Part shown: positions 51,874-60,860 of the stretch, one piece after another
Position numbering within the stretch: the stretch's first letter is position 1
Layout: every line of letters starts with the position of its first letter
DNA from: Cumulibacter sp047975195
Lineage (GTDB): Bacteria > Actinomycetota > Actinomycetes > Mycobacteriales > Antricoccaceae
Reading direction: 5' to 3'
Assembly (NCBI GenBank): GCA_047975195.1
Contig: JBKEDB010000027.1
Span: forward strand, 1-64,000
Length of the DNA stretch: 64,000 bases
Position numbers and translations under genes: made by a program
Notes under the pieces: model-generated
Told to the model about the DNA's origin: nothing
The model's input: only the letters and a program-made list of their open reading frames with translations
Database searches by the model: none

Positions 51874-54683
51874 GAAACCACCTCATGCTGTCGGTCCACG
51901 CCGCTGCCGAGGCTGCGCGCGATATCCAGGATGAGCCCGACAACGATCAGGTAGACGCCCACGTCGAAGAACAACGCCGTCACCAGGTGTACATCGCCCC
52001 AGATCGGCAGGTGGAAGTCGATCACCGTCGACTCCAGTACGGCACCCCCGAAGGCCAGTGGCGCGAACGCGGCGCCGGTGACCACCAGCAACCCGAGGCC
52101 AACCAGCAGGCCGGCGTCAATCGGCGCAGCGGCGTCGAGTTCGTAGCGCCCACCGGCCAGGTACCGCACGAGCAGCGCAAGCCCACATACCAGTCCGCCG
52201 GCGAACCCACCGCCAGGTTGGTTATGCCCCACGAACAGCAGGTACAACGAAAAGGCGACGATCGTATGGAACAGCAACCGGGTGATGACCTCGAACATTA
52301 CCGAGCGACGCTCAGTCTGCACCGACGTCGCCGACCGGAGCCATCCGGAACTGGTGGATCGGCCCCGCGATTCGCTGGAGGGACGGGTAATGAGCGTGTT
52401 TCGGGTGCGCACGAACACCAGGCTGGCGACACCGGTGGCGGCCACGACGAGCACCGAGACCTCACCGAGGGTGTCCCAGGCTCGGATGTCGACGAGCGTC
52501 ACGTTCACGACGTTCTTGCCGTGACCGAACTCGTAGGCCGCCTCGGGGAAAAGGTTCGAAATCGGGTTGTGGATCCGCGCTCCGGTGGCGACGAGGGTCA
52601 CGATCGCCACCGTTAACCCCACGCCGATCGCCAGCAGCAGGCGCCAGAACCGGCTCGCCCGTAACGGGCGGCGACGGAACTCCCGCGGCAGCCGCCGCAG
52701 CACCAGCACGAACACCGCGATCGACACGGTCTCCACCAGCATCTGGGTCAGCGCGACGTCCGGCGCGCCGTGCAACAGGAATAACAGCGACAGTCCGTAG
52801 CCGGTGATGCCGACGAGGATGACCGTCTTCAGTCGTGTCGAGGACCGCATCGCCAGAATGGCCGCGGCAATCATCATCGCACCGATACCGGCCTGCGCCG
52901 GGGTATCCCATAGGACAGGGTCGAGCGCGGGAATGTTCAGCAGTCCGGCTACACCGGCTCCCGCCACGGCCACGCACAAGATGGTGGCCAGATACGTCGG
53001 CAACGAGCCGCGCTGCGAGATGGCGGTGGTCTCAACCGCGAATCGCTCCAGCGTGCGGATGCCGAAGTTGTAGCTGCGTTCGCCGTCCACCAGCGCCGGA
53101 ACCTTCGCCTGAGCCCGGCCGACCGCCCTCCGCTGCCAGAACAGCACACCGCCGACCGCAAGCGACATCAGCGACATGATCAGGGCAGGGGTAATGCCGT
53201 GCCATAGCGCGAGCCCACTGGAGGGTTCACCGATCGGGATAGACGCGGCGTACGGCGCGATGACATCACTCAGCGGTCCGCCTAGGAACCCGACGGCTAG
53301 GCTGGCGATAGCGAGAGTTACCGGCGCGATCAGGAAGGCTGGCGACATCCGCTCGATCTCGTTGGGCTCAACGCTGGCTTTGGGCGCGAACGCCCCCCAC
53401 AAGAACCGCAGCGTGTAGGCGACGGTCAGCGCGGAGCCGGTGACCAAGGTGATGATCAGCAGCCATCGCCCGGTCTCCCCGAGCACCTCCCCTCCGTCGT
53501 ACACCGCCTCAAACGCAGACTCTTTGGCCACGAATCCGGCGAGCGGGATGATGCCGGCCATCGACATGCCGGCGAGCGCGGCAGCGCCGACCAGCACAGG
53601 CATTCGGCGATGTAGACCAGTGAGCTCACGCAAATCACGAGTACCGCAACGTCGGTCGATGACACCCACCGTCAGAAACAGGGTCGACTTGAACAGGGCA
53701 TGGCTGATGACCAGCGCAACAGCCGCGAGCCCGGCCGCCTGTGTGCCGATTCCGGCCATCGTGGTCAAGAATCCCAGTTGACTGACAGTGCCGTAGGCAA
53801 GCAGCAGTTTGATGTCGTGCTGCCGCAGAGCGCGCCAGCCACCCACGAGCATGGTGAACCCACCGAGGACGACGGTAAGCGGCCGCCAACCCGGCGATTC
53901 GCCGAAAATCGGCGCGAGCACGGCGATCAGGTAGATCCCTGCCTTGACCATCGCTGCGGCATGCAAGTATGCGCTCACCGGCGTGGGCGCGGCCATCGCG
54001 CCCGGTAGCCAGAAGTGGAACGGTATCTGCGCCGACTTCGAAAGGGCGCCGACCAACAGCAGCAACGCCGCGACCGTCATGTCGCTACTCATCGGTGGCG
54101 GCGCGGCCAGCAGATCGCTGATCCGATAACTTGCGCTTTCGCCGATCATGATGATCCCGGCCAGCATGGCCAGGCCGCCGAAGGTGGTAACGAGGAGAGC
54201 CTGCATCGCGGCGCGCCGGTTCGCCGAGCGAACTGGGTTGTGCCCCACAAGTAAATAGGAGAAGACCGTGGTCAGTTCCCAGAAGATGTACATCATGATC
54301 AGGTCGTCGCTGAGGACGAGCCCGAGCATCGCGCCGGCGAACAGCGTGAAGACCGCACCGAACCGCCACACCGTCGCATCTGCGGGGCGGAAGTACCAGC
54401 CACAGTAGAACAAGATCAGCGCACCGACCCCGGTGACCAGCATTGCGAGAACCCACTGCAAACTGCCGATTCGCAACGCGAGTTGGACCTCCAGCGAGGG
54501 AATCCACTCAACGGTCTGAGTGATTACCCGGCCGTCGGCGACCGTTGCCGCTTTCGTCACCAGCCACCCGAAGGCGTACGCCGGGACGAGGGCGAGCACC
54601 AGGAATGCGCGACGGCCAAGCCACGCGGCCACCAGCGGCGCAATCAGACCCGCCACAAGATGCAACAGCAGCAGGACTGACAA
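51870..54683 (-). CDS. mrpA: Na+/H+ antiporter subunit A fused to subunit B
   Basis: 937 aa from ATG 54683. Residues 1-about 750 are the NuoL-like MrpA (MYIFWELTTVFSYLLVGHNP, SAQIPFHFWLPGAMAAPTPV, YLHAAAMVKAGIYLI, LLLAYGTVSQLGFLTTMAGI) with its C-terminal extension (APDVALTQMLVETVSIAVF). Residues about 800-937 are MrpB-like (LYLLFVGHNQPGGGFAGGLV, VYLIVVGLILDIARSLGSG). Such A-B fusions occur in several actinobacteria. It heads the operon mrpA(B)CDEFG, all genes overlapping by a few bases, serving sodium export and pH homeostasis. Confidence 0.93.
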   Translation of the reverse strand: MSVLLLLHLVAGLIAPLVAAWLGRRAFLVLALVPAYAFGWLVTKAATVADGRVITQTVEWIPSLEVQLALRIGSLQWVLAMLVTGVGALILFYCGWYFRPADATVWRFGAVFTLFAGAMLGLVLSDDLIMMYIFWELTTVFSYLLVGHNPVRSANRRAAMQALLVTTFGGLAMLAGIIMIGESASYRISDLLAAPPPMSSDMTVAALLLLVGALSKSAQIPFHFWLPGAMAAPTPVSAYLHAAAMVKAGIYLIAVLAPIFGESPGWRPLTVVLGGFTMLVGGWRALRQHDIKLLLAYGTVSQLGFLTTMAGIGTQAAGLAAVALVISHALFKSTLFLTVGVIDRRCGTRDLRELTGLHRRMPVLVGAAALAGMSMAGIIPLAGFVAKESAFEAVYDGGEVLGETGRWLLIITLVTGSALTVAYTLRFLWGAFAPKASVEPNEIERMSPAFLIAPVTLAIASLAVGFLGGPLSDVIAPYAASIPIGEPSSGLALWHGITPALIMSLMSLAVGGVLFWQRRAVGRAQAKVPALVDGERSYNFGIRTLERFAVETTAISQRGSLPTYLATILCVAVAGAGVAGLLNIPALDPVLWDTPAQAGIGAMMIAAAILAMRSSTRLKTVILVGITGYGLSLLFLLHGAPDVALTQMLVETVSIAVFVLVLRRLPREFRRRPLRASRFWRLLLAIGVGLTVAIVTLVATGARIHNPISNLFPEAAYEFGHGKNVVNVTLVDIRAWDTLGEVSVLVVAATGVASLVFVRTRNTLITRPSSESRGRSTSSGWLRSATSVQTERRSVMFEVITRLLFHTIVAFSLYLLFVGHNQPGGGFAGGLVCGLALLVRYLAGGRYELDAAAPIDAGLLVGLGLLVVTGAAFAPLAFGGAVLESTVIDFHLPIWGDVHLVTALFFDVGVYLIVVGLILDIARSLGSGVDRQHEVVS

Positions 54684-54818
54684 GCTGGGACCTCTCGCGC
54701 AGGTGGGGTCGGTTACGTCACCCTACCTGGTTTTCGATCCGCCTCATGCGGTTGTCACATGCGAGCGTAGCCGTACTCCAGGTATACCGGCGATCGCGAG
54801 TTTCAGATTTGTCGGCGA

Positions 54819-55259
54819 CTACTCCTTGGGGTGCCGCGTGACAACGACCGGGCACGCGGAATGTGAGACGACGTGCTGGCTGACTGATCCGAGGACGAGT
54901 CCGGCGAAGCCACCGTGCCCGCGCGAGCCGACCACGATCAGATCCGCGCTATGGGTGGCTTCGGTGAGCACGTATGACGGATGTCCCTGTTCGATGACCC
55001 GCTCGACGTTCCCGACGTTTTCGCCAAGGGCTTCGGTCAGGGCCTCGGTCTGCGCCTGTTCAGCGTTGGCGCGCCAATCCACAGCATCCTCGCCACCGAA
55101 TGCGACGCCGTACGAGGCCGGGATCGACCAGGAAGTGACTGCGATAAGCGCGCTACCGGTCAATTCGGCCTGCTGCGCGGCCCATCTGATCGCGGCGATC
55201 GATGCCGGCGATCCGTCGACACCCACCAGAATCCGACCCGTGCGCTCGCTCATGTCCAT
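54819..55259 (-). CDS. Universal stress protein (UspA family)
   Basis: 146 aa from ATG 55259. Single Usp domain with ATP-binding features: RILVGVDGSPASIAAIRWA at the start and DLIVVGSRGHGGFAGLVLGS followed by VSQHVVSHSACPVVVTR. Cytoplasmic stress protein. It stands alone, before the mrp operon on the same strand but 135 bp away. Confidence 0.9.
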   Translation of the reverse strand: MDMSERTGRILVGVDGSPASIAAIRWAAQQAELTGSALIAVTSWSIPASYGVAFGGEDAVDWRANAEQAQTEALTEALGENVGNVERVIEQGHPSYVLTEATHSADLIVVGSRGHGGFAGLVLGSVSQHVVSHSACPVVVTRHPKE

Positions 55260-55371
55260 TCCTCCCAGAGGTTTCGCGTTGCCATCAGCGTACTCATCCG
55301 GGCTGTTTCGTTGGGAGGGCCACTATTGACCGGTCTCGCCTCGCTGCACGGGTTCAGGCAAAGTAGTCACC

Positions 55372-56757
55372 GTGAGACGTATGGATTGGTTGAACCGGGC
55401 GGTCGTGGCGATCCGACCCAAGGGGCCCACCGATAACCGCACTGCCGCATTCGATTCGTTTGAGCGCACCTATTCTCGCCGTGTTGTCGATCTGGCGATG
55501 CGCGTCGCCGAAACGATGCTGACCGTCGGGGCATCGGTGGACAGCGGCACGGTCACGGCGCTACAGATTGTGAAGGCGTATGGCGTTACGCCAGTGCACG
55601 TGGACGTCACATATACCTCCATCACGGTCTCGTATCACCGCGATATCGACGAGGACCCGCTTACCCTCAGCCGCGTCCTGCGAGCGCGCACCACCGATTA
55701 CACCCGGCTACAGCGACTTGAGGAACTCATCGAACAGATCAATGCCGGGCTCGACGTCGATGAAGCACGCCGTCGGTACATCGAGATCACCAGCGCTCCG
55801 CACCCCTACCGTCGAGCCTTCGTCACGATCGCCAACGGTGTCCTTGGCGCGGGCGCCAGCCTGCTGCTCGGCGGATCGTGGTTCATCTCAGTGCTGGCAT
55901 TATGCACCGGCGCGCTGGTCGTGATCGTGCAGCATGAGTTGAGCAGACGCCTGCTGCCGGCCTTCTTCATCCAGGCAGTCGGCGCATTTGTCGCCACCAT
56001 GATCGCGATGGCTGCCATTACGTTGAGCCAGCATGTGGACTGGGTAGGTGAAGTGCGGCCGTCGATCATCGTCTCGGCGGCCATCGTCATGCTGTTCGCG
56101 GGCATGGCTGTGGTCGGCGCGGCACAAGACGCCATCGACGGGTTCTACCTGACTGCCGGTGCGCGAATCTTCGAAGTCGTTCTGCTCACCCTCGGCATCG
56201 TCTTCGGCATCGCAGTCGGACTCACCCTCGCCTCCGCGATCGGTTACGGGTTCGCGCTGCCTACGGGCCCACCGCCGATCCCGCACGCTGGCCAGCAATT
56301 ACTTGGCGCCGCGCTCATCGCGGTCGGCTACACGCTTTCGGCGTACGGCCGGGGGCGCACCCTGCTGCTGGGGACCGGTATCGCGCTGATCGCCTACTTG
56401 GCGTACCTGACCATGCGGTGGGTCGGGCTAGAGATCGCGCCTTCCTGCGCCGTCGGTGCGCTGACCGCCAGTTTCCTGTCGATCCTGGTCGCGCGCAACC
56501 TGCACGTTCCGTCGCTGGCCTTAACCACCGCCGGGATCGTGCCGTTCGTGCCGGGTTCGGCGGTGTTCCGGGGTTTGCAAGAGTTATACGGAGCGGACGG
56601 CGACGTGACGCGCATGATCAGCGGCGCCACGACTCTTAGCGGCGCGATCGGCGTCGGGTTGGCGATCGCTGCCGGCGTCTCATTGGGCGCCTACTTCGGC
56701 CGCCCGACTCGCAACACGATCGCGAACGCAGCGCGAAGGCTGCGCGGACCCGCCTGA
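55372..56757 (+). CDS. thrE: Threonine/serine exporter (ThrE family)
   Basis: 461 aa from GTG 55372; ATG 55381 is an alternative. Residues about 20-150 form the cytoplasmic amphipathic domain with VAETMLTVGASVDSGTVTAL; the rest has about ten membrane helices with FIQAVGAFVATMIAMAAI, GARIFEVVLLTLGIVFGIAV and the second-domain motif LALTTAGIVPFVPGSAVFRG. The two halves correspond to the DUF1212 and DUF3815 parts, fused as in corynebacterial ThrE. It exports excess threonine and serine; the deaminase gene follows. Confidence 0.88.
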   Translation: MRRMDWLNRAVVAIRPKGPTDNRTAAFDSFERTYSRRVVDLAMRVAETMLTVGASVDSGTVTALQIVKAYGVTPVHVDVTYTSITVSYHRDIDEDPLTLSRVLRARTTDYTRLQRLEELIEQINAGLDVDEARRRYIEITSAPHPYRRAFVTIANGVLGAGASLLLGGSWFISVLALCTGALVVIVQHELSRRLLPAFFIQAVGAFVATMIAMAAITLSQHVDWVGEVRPSIIVSAAIVMLFAGMAVVGAAQDAIDGFYLTAGARIFEVVLLTLGIVFGIAVGLTLASAIGYGFALPTGPPPIPHAGQQLLGAALIAVGYTLSAYGRGRTLLLGTGIALIAYLAYLTMRWVGLEIAPSCAVGALTASFLSILVARNLHVPSLALTTAGIVPFVPGSAVFRGLQELYGADGDVTRMISGATTLSGAIGVGLAIAAGVSLGAYFGRPTRNTIANAARRLRGPA

Positions 56758-56818
56758 GTCGCGGAACCAGCGGGCGGCTGTTTCGCCGCGCGCCGAGCGG
56801 CTGCGTAGCATCACTGAG

Positions 56819-58093
56819 GTGAGCGCACCAGCATCGAGTAACCCCCTCCAGGCCCCACCGAGCGCCACAGACGTGGCGTACGCCGCAGCTCGGCTCCGCA
56901 CCGTCGTACGCCAGACACCATTGGAGACGAGCGATCGGCTGAGCGCGGCGCTGGGCGTGCCGGTGCTGCTCAAGCGCGAAGACATTCAGTTGTGTCGCTC
57001 GTACAAGGTGCGCGGTGCCTATAACTTCATCTCGTCGTTGAGCACCGCGGACCGCGAGCGCGGCATCGTATGCGCCAGCGCTGGAAACCACGCCCAAGGC
57101 GTCGCACTCGCATGCAGCCGACTCGGTATCCGCGGTCAGGTGTTCTTGCCGACCAACACGCCGCGACAGAAGCGCCGGCGGATCGAACACATCGGCGGCG
57201 AGTGGATCACCCCGGTCATCGTCGGTCGGTCGTACGACGAGGCGAACTTGGCGGCACGGGCAGAAAGCGAACGCGGTGGAGCCCTGTTCGTGCACCCGTT
57301 CGACGCCGCGTTGACGATCGCCGGCCAGGGCACCGTGGGCGTCGAGATCCTTGAGGCGCTACCGGAAGTCGACACCGTCGTGGTGCCCGTCGGTGGCGCG
57401 GGGCTGCTGGCCGGGGTGGCGCTGTGGCTACGCGCCAACCGGCCTGGTGTTCGGATCCTGGGCGTCGAGCCGGACGGTGCAGCGTCCTTCCAAGCAGCTT
57501 TGGATGCCGGCCAGCCGGTCGAATTACCACAAGTCGACACGTTCGTGGATGGTGCTGCGGTAGCGCGCGTCGGCGATATGTCGTTCGGCATCGCCTCGGA
57601 ACTGGTCGACGAAATCGTGTCGGTTCCCGAGGGGGCGGTATGCACCGAGATGTTGGAGCTGTACCAGACCGAGGGCATTATCGCCGAGCCCGCGGGCGCA
57701 TTGGCCACGACCGCGTTGCGCGGATATCTACAGCGCCGACCGGAGGGCCCCGTGGTATGCATCGTCTCGGGCGGAAACAACGACGTCTCCCGGTACGCCG
57801 ACATCCTGGAACGCTCGCTGATCCACGAGGGCCTGCGCCACTATTTCCTGGTCACGTTCCCTCAGGAACCCGGCGCCTTGCGCGGGTTCCTGACCGATGT
57901 TCTCGCCGAGGGCGAAGACATCGTCCTGTTCGAGTACGTGAAGAAGAACAACCGGGAGACCGGACCAGCGCTGGTCGGCATCGAACTCGATCAGGCCGAC
58001 CGGCTGCCATCCCTGCTGGAGCGGATCGCGGCCAGCCCGTTGAGCATCGAGCGCATCGAACCCGGCACTCCACTGTCCGGATTCTTGCTGTAG
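56819..58093 (+). CDS. ilvA: Threonine ammonia-lyase (threonine deaminase)
   Basis: 424 aa from GTG 56819. Fold-type II PLP enzyme: the PLP Lys in CRSYKVRGAYNFISSL, the substrate loop ASAGNHAQGVALACSRLG, the phosphate loop VPVGGAGLLAGVALWL, and CIVSGGNNDVSRY. The C-terminal 90 residues form one ACT-like domain (LVTFPQEPGALRGFLTDVL). It makes 2-oxobutanoate from threonine, for isoleucine synthesis. The shorter regulatory part, compared with E. coli IlvA, matches the actinobacterial form. Confidence 0.92.
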   Translation: MSAPASSNPLQAPPSATDVAYAAARLRTVVRQTPLETSDRLSAALGVPVLLKREDIQLCRSYKVRGAYNFISSLSTADRERGIVCASAGNHAQGVALACSRLGIRGQVFLPTNTPRQKRRRIEHIGGEWITPVIVGRSYDEANLAARAESERGGALFVHPFDAALTIAGQGTVGVEILEALPEVDTVVVPVGGAGLLAGVALWLRANRPGVRILGVEPDGAASFQAALDAGQPVELPQVDTFVDGAAVARVGDMSFGIASELVDEIVSVPEGAVCTEMLELYQTEGIIAEPAGALATTALRGYLQRRPEGPVVCIVSGGNNDVSRYADILERSLIHEGLRHYFLVTFPQEPGALRGFLTDVLAEGEDIVLFEYVKKNNRETGPALVGIELDQADRLPSLLERIAASPLSIERIEPGTPLSGFLL

Positions 58094-58138
58094 ACGCGAT
58101 CCTGACACTTCCTGCAGTTTTCGGACTAGCCTGACGAC

Positions 58139-58420
58139 ATGGCTACCGAGGTACGTAAGAACGAAGCGAAGAGCCGCTACGAGGCCTTGCTGGACGACGG
58201 TGTCGTCGCCGGATTTGCCGAGTACGTCGAGGAGGACCATCGGGTCACTTTCACGCACACGGAAGTGGGCGAGGAGTACGCCGGACAGGGTATCGCCGCA
58301 CAGTTGGCCCGCACCGCGTTGGACGCGACCCGGGCGGCCGGCAAGTCGGTCGTACCGCGGTGCCCGTACTTCAGGGGATACATCGACAAGCACGACGAGT
58401 ACTCCGACCTCGTCGCCTGA
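58139..58420 (+). CDS. Small GNAT-type acetyltransferase (COG2388-like)
   Basis: 93 aa from ATG 58139. The pattern VTFTHTEVGEEYAGQGIAAQ followed by LARTALDATRAAGKSVVPRC and PYFRGYIDKHDEY matches the short YidJ/COG2388 GNAT group with the acetyl-CoA loop in GEEYAGQGIA. Substrate unknown. One base separates it from mtnA. Confidence 0.85.
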   Translation: MATEVRKNEAKSRYEALLDDGVVAGFAEYVEEDHRVTFTHTEVGEEYAGQGIAAQLARTALDATRAAGKSVVPRCPYFRGYIDKHDEYSDLVA

Positions 58421-58421
58421 G

Positions 58422-59495
58422 TTGCCCGAGCCGGCGACGAATCCGCGGCGGCTGCGGCCGATCGACTGGGTCGATGACCCTGAGGGCTACCTGCGGATAT
58501 TGGATCAAACGCGGCTTCCCAACGAGGAGCATTATCTGCGGATCGACACCGTCGATGCGCTCATCGACGCGATCCGTCGACTGGCGACGCGCGGCGCTCC
58601 AGCGCTCGGCGTCGCCGGTGCGTTCGGGGTAGTCCTCGCCGCACAGCGTCTTCCTGCCGGCGACGTGCCCGCCGCGATCGCGAAGATACGCGCGGCTCGC
58701 CCCACCGCGGTGAACCTGGCCGTAGGGACCGATCTCGCTGCGCGGGCGCTGGCTGATGGTGGTCTTGATGCGGCGCTCAGCGCGGCGAAACAACTGCGCG
58801 ATGATGACATCCGCGCGTGCGCGGCAATGGCTCGACGGGGAGCCGACGAGATCTACCGCACCATCGACTCCGATATCGGCACCGATGCGCGGCCAAGCGG
58901 CAGCAGCCAGCGGCAGGTCCGGTTGATGACTATCTGCAACACCGGAGCCTTGGCGGCGGTCGAGCGTGGTACCGCGTTGGGCGTGCTCTCCGAGGTGTTG
59001 CGCGACGGTCGGCTCGGTCACGCGTACGCCTGTGAGACCCGTCCGCTGCTGCAAGGCGCCCGCCTGACTGCGTGGGAGTTGCAGCGGATGGGGGCGCCAT
59101 ACGACCTGATCGTCGATTCGGCTGCCGCGTCGACGATGCGGCGCGGCTATGTTGATGCTGTGCTCGCTGGAGCCGATCGGATTGCCGCAAACGGTGACAC
59201 CGCGAACAAGGTCGGCACCTTCGCCCTGGCGTTGGCCGCGCGGTACGCCGGGATCCCGTTCTACATCGTCGCGCCCGAGACAACCCTCGACCCACACACG
59301 CCCAGCGGCGACGATATCGACATTGAGGACCGCGGGTCCGACGAGATCGTCTCGCTGGCGGGCATCGCGATCGCCCCAAGGGGGACGACGGCGCTGAATC
59401 CCGCGTTCGACGTCACGCCAGCGGAACTGATCACTGCGATCATCACCGAACGCCGCACGATCCGCACGGGCGTCGGTCAGCGACCCGACGCCTGA
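58422..59495 (+). CDS. mtnA: S-methyl-5-thioribose-1-phosphate isomerase
   Basis: 357 aa from TTG 58422, one base after the GNAT stop; the frame is open upstream only within that gene. Landmarks: RRLATRGAPALGVAGAFGVV, TICNTGALAAVERGTALGVL with the catalytic Cys, ETRPLLQGARLTAWEL, the Asp-containing VLAGADRIAANGDTANKVGT and FYIVAPETTLD. It isomerises methylthioribose-1-phosphate in methionine salvage. Other salvage genes are not in the window. Confidence 0.9.
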   Translation: MPEPATNPRRLRPIDWVDDPEGYLRILDQTRLPNEEHYLRIDTVDALIDAIRRLATRGAPALGVAGAFGVVLAAQRLPAGDVPAAIAKIRAARPTAVNLAVGTDLAARALADGGLDAALSAAKQLRDDDIRACAAMARRGADEIYRTIDSDIGTDARPSGSSQRQVRLMTICNTGALAAVERGTALGVLSEVLRDGRLGHAYACETRPLLQGARLTAWELQRMGAPYDLIVDSAAASTMRRGYVDAVLAGADRIAANGDTANKVGTFALALAARYAGIPFYIVAPETTLDPHTPSGDDIDIEDRGSDEIVSLAGIAIAPRGTTALNPAFDVTPAELITAIITERRTIRTGVGQRPDA

Positions 59496-59525
59496 CATGT
59501 TCCTGACACGACCACACTGCCGTTG

Positions 59526-59552
59526 CGTCACGCTCGATCCGGCTGGTTCGTC
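59526..59552 (+). promoter_or_regulatory. ECF41-like promoter before the sigma factor gene
   Basis: CGTCACG (59526-59532), a 16-base spacer and CGTC (59549-59552) resemble the ECF41 promoter (TGTCACA ... CGTC, from memory of the literature). It lies 41 bp before the sigma ATG and would give autoregulation. Confidence 0.55.
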
Positions 59553-59593
59553 ATGTGAAGTGAAAGCCACTCGAGGTGAACGGGAGCAGCGTG

Positions 59594-60439
59594 ATGACCG
59601 ACATCGATGCGTTCGAAAGTGAACGCCCCCGGCTCGTCGCCCTGGCCACGCGCGTGCTCGGCGACGCGACCGAGGCGCAGGACGTCGTGCAACAGGCATG
59701 GATCCGGATGCACGGTACGGATGCAGCGATTGCAAATCTCGGCGGTTGGCTGACCACGGTCACGACTCGCCTATGCCTGGACCGGCTACGTTCTCGAACC
59801 CCGATCCCGACCGATGACGTGCCCCACCAACGTGAGGTCGAAGCGCCCGCACTAGATCCCGCCGAGCAGGTCGCGCTGGCCGATACCGTTGGCGTCGCTT
59901 TGCAGGTCGTGCTGGATCGGCTCACCCCGTCCGAACGAGTTGCGTTCGTCCTGCACGACAGCTTCGGATTCGACTTCAGCACGATCGCTGCCGTGCTCAA
60001 CACGTCCGGGCCCGCCGCGCGCAAACTCGCCTCCCGAGCACGCGCCAAAATCGCGCAGCCGGCCGCTGAGGACGCGCTCGCCGACTGGGAGGTCGTGGAC
60101 GCGTTCATGGCTGCCGCCCGCGAGGGAGAGTTCGAGAGACTGCTGAGCCTGTTGGCGCCCGACGCTACGGCGCGTGCCGACGACGCCGCAGCACTCGCCG
60201 GGACGCCGCAGCACATCACCGGTCGCGACGAGATTGCGGCGTTCTTCAACGGATCCGCACATGCGGCCCTCCCGGTGTACGTCGGTCAGCGTCCTGGTTC
60301 AGCGTGGTTCCACCGCGGCGAAGCGAAAGTCGTCTTCGACTTCGTCGTATCCGGCGGCATCGTCTCCTCGATCACGTTCCGCGCTGCACCGGAAACGCTC
60401 GCCGTCCTTGCCCGCCGTGATGGCGCCGTACGCCGCTAA
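59594..60439 (+). CDS. ECF sigma factor with SnoaL-like C-terminal domain (ECF41/SigJ type)
   Basis: 281 aa from ATG 59594 (GGGAGCAG upstream; GTG 59576 is an alternative). Sigma region 2 (LVALATRVLGDATEAQDVVQ, GWLTTVTTRLCLDRLRSR) and region 4 (RLTPSERVAFVLHDSFGFDF, LNTSGPAARKLASRARAKI). The C-terminal 120 residues form the SnoaL/NTF2-like domain (ADWEVVDAFMAAAREGEFER) that controls activity in ECF41 factors in place of an anti-sigma. A promoter of the matching type precedes this gene and the DUF1059 gene. The usual oxidoreductase partner is missing. Confidence 0.9.
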   Translation: MTDIDAFESERPRLVALATRVLGDATEAQDVVQQAWIRMHGTDAAIANLGGWLTTVTTRLCLDRLRSRTPIPTDDVPHQREVEAPALDPAEQVALADTVGVALQVVLDRLTPSERVAFVLHDSFGFDFSTIAAVLNTSGPAARKLASRARAKIAQPAAEDALADWEVVDAFMAAAREGEFERLLSLLAPDATARADDAAALAGTPQHITGRDEIAAFFNGSAHAALPVYVGQRPGSAWFHRGEAKVVFDFVVSGGIVSSITFRAAPETLAVLARRDGAVRR

Positions 60440-60520
60440 TCGAGCAAGTGCCGCTCCGTTCACCCCGAGCGGGCTTAGCGTATTGGTCAGGTGTTCGATG
60501 CCTAGCGCTCTCCGACGCGC

Positions 60521-60544
60521 ACCAACCGCCCACAGCCGGTTGGT
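60521..60544 (+). terminator. Hairpin after the sigma factor gene
   Basis: ACCAACCG pairs with CGGTTGGT (8 bp, 8-base loop), 80 bp after the sigma stop. The 3' arm overlaps the -35 element of the following promoter at 60542. Confidence 0.45.
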
Positions 60545-60568
60545 CACACTTCGAGGGTGACCACCGTC
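60542..60568 (+). promoter_or_regulatory. ECF41-like promoter before the DUF1059 gene
   Basis: GGTCACA (60542-60548), a 16-base spacer and CGTC (60565-60568) repeat the element found before the sigma gene with the same spacing, 31 bp before ATG 60600. It is closer to TGTCACA than the first. Confidence 0.6.
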
Positions 60569-60599
60569 AGATAAGTAAGACACCAACCCTGGAGGAATG

Positions 60600-60836
60600 A
60601 TGAAAACCATGACCTGCCGTCAGCTCGGCGGCCCGTGCGATCTAGAGCACCACGGCGAGAGCGCCGACGATGTGATCAACGCGCAGGACAAGCACCTGAA
60701 AGAGGCCGAGAAAGCCGGCGATGCCGCCCACCAACCTGCGCGTGATGACATGAAGAGCCGGTGGCGCCATCCGAAGAAGTCGCTCGGCTGGTACCGCGAG
60801 ATGAAGCAAACCTTCGCCGATCTCCCCGCTGACTAG
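60600..60836 (+). CDS. DUF1059-type small protein
   Basis: 78 aa from ATG 60600; ATG 60597 lies too close to the ribosome binding site GGAGG. The N-terminus MKTMTCRQLGGPCDLEHHGE with two Cys and a His pair matches DUF1059, and the rest (DDVINAQDKHLKEAEKAG, HPKKSLGWYREMKQTFADLP) is helical and charged. The family is small, often metal-binding-like, without a known function. Its promoter suggests control by the sigma factor next door. Confidence 0.75.
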   Translation: MKTMTCRQLGGPCDLEHHGESADDVINAQDKHLKEAEKAGDAAHQPARDDMKSRWRHPKKSLGWYREMKQTFADLPAD

Positions 60837-60860
60837 CGATCGGCGAACGGCTCGCCGTGC

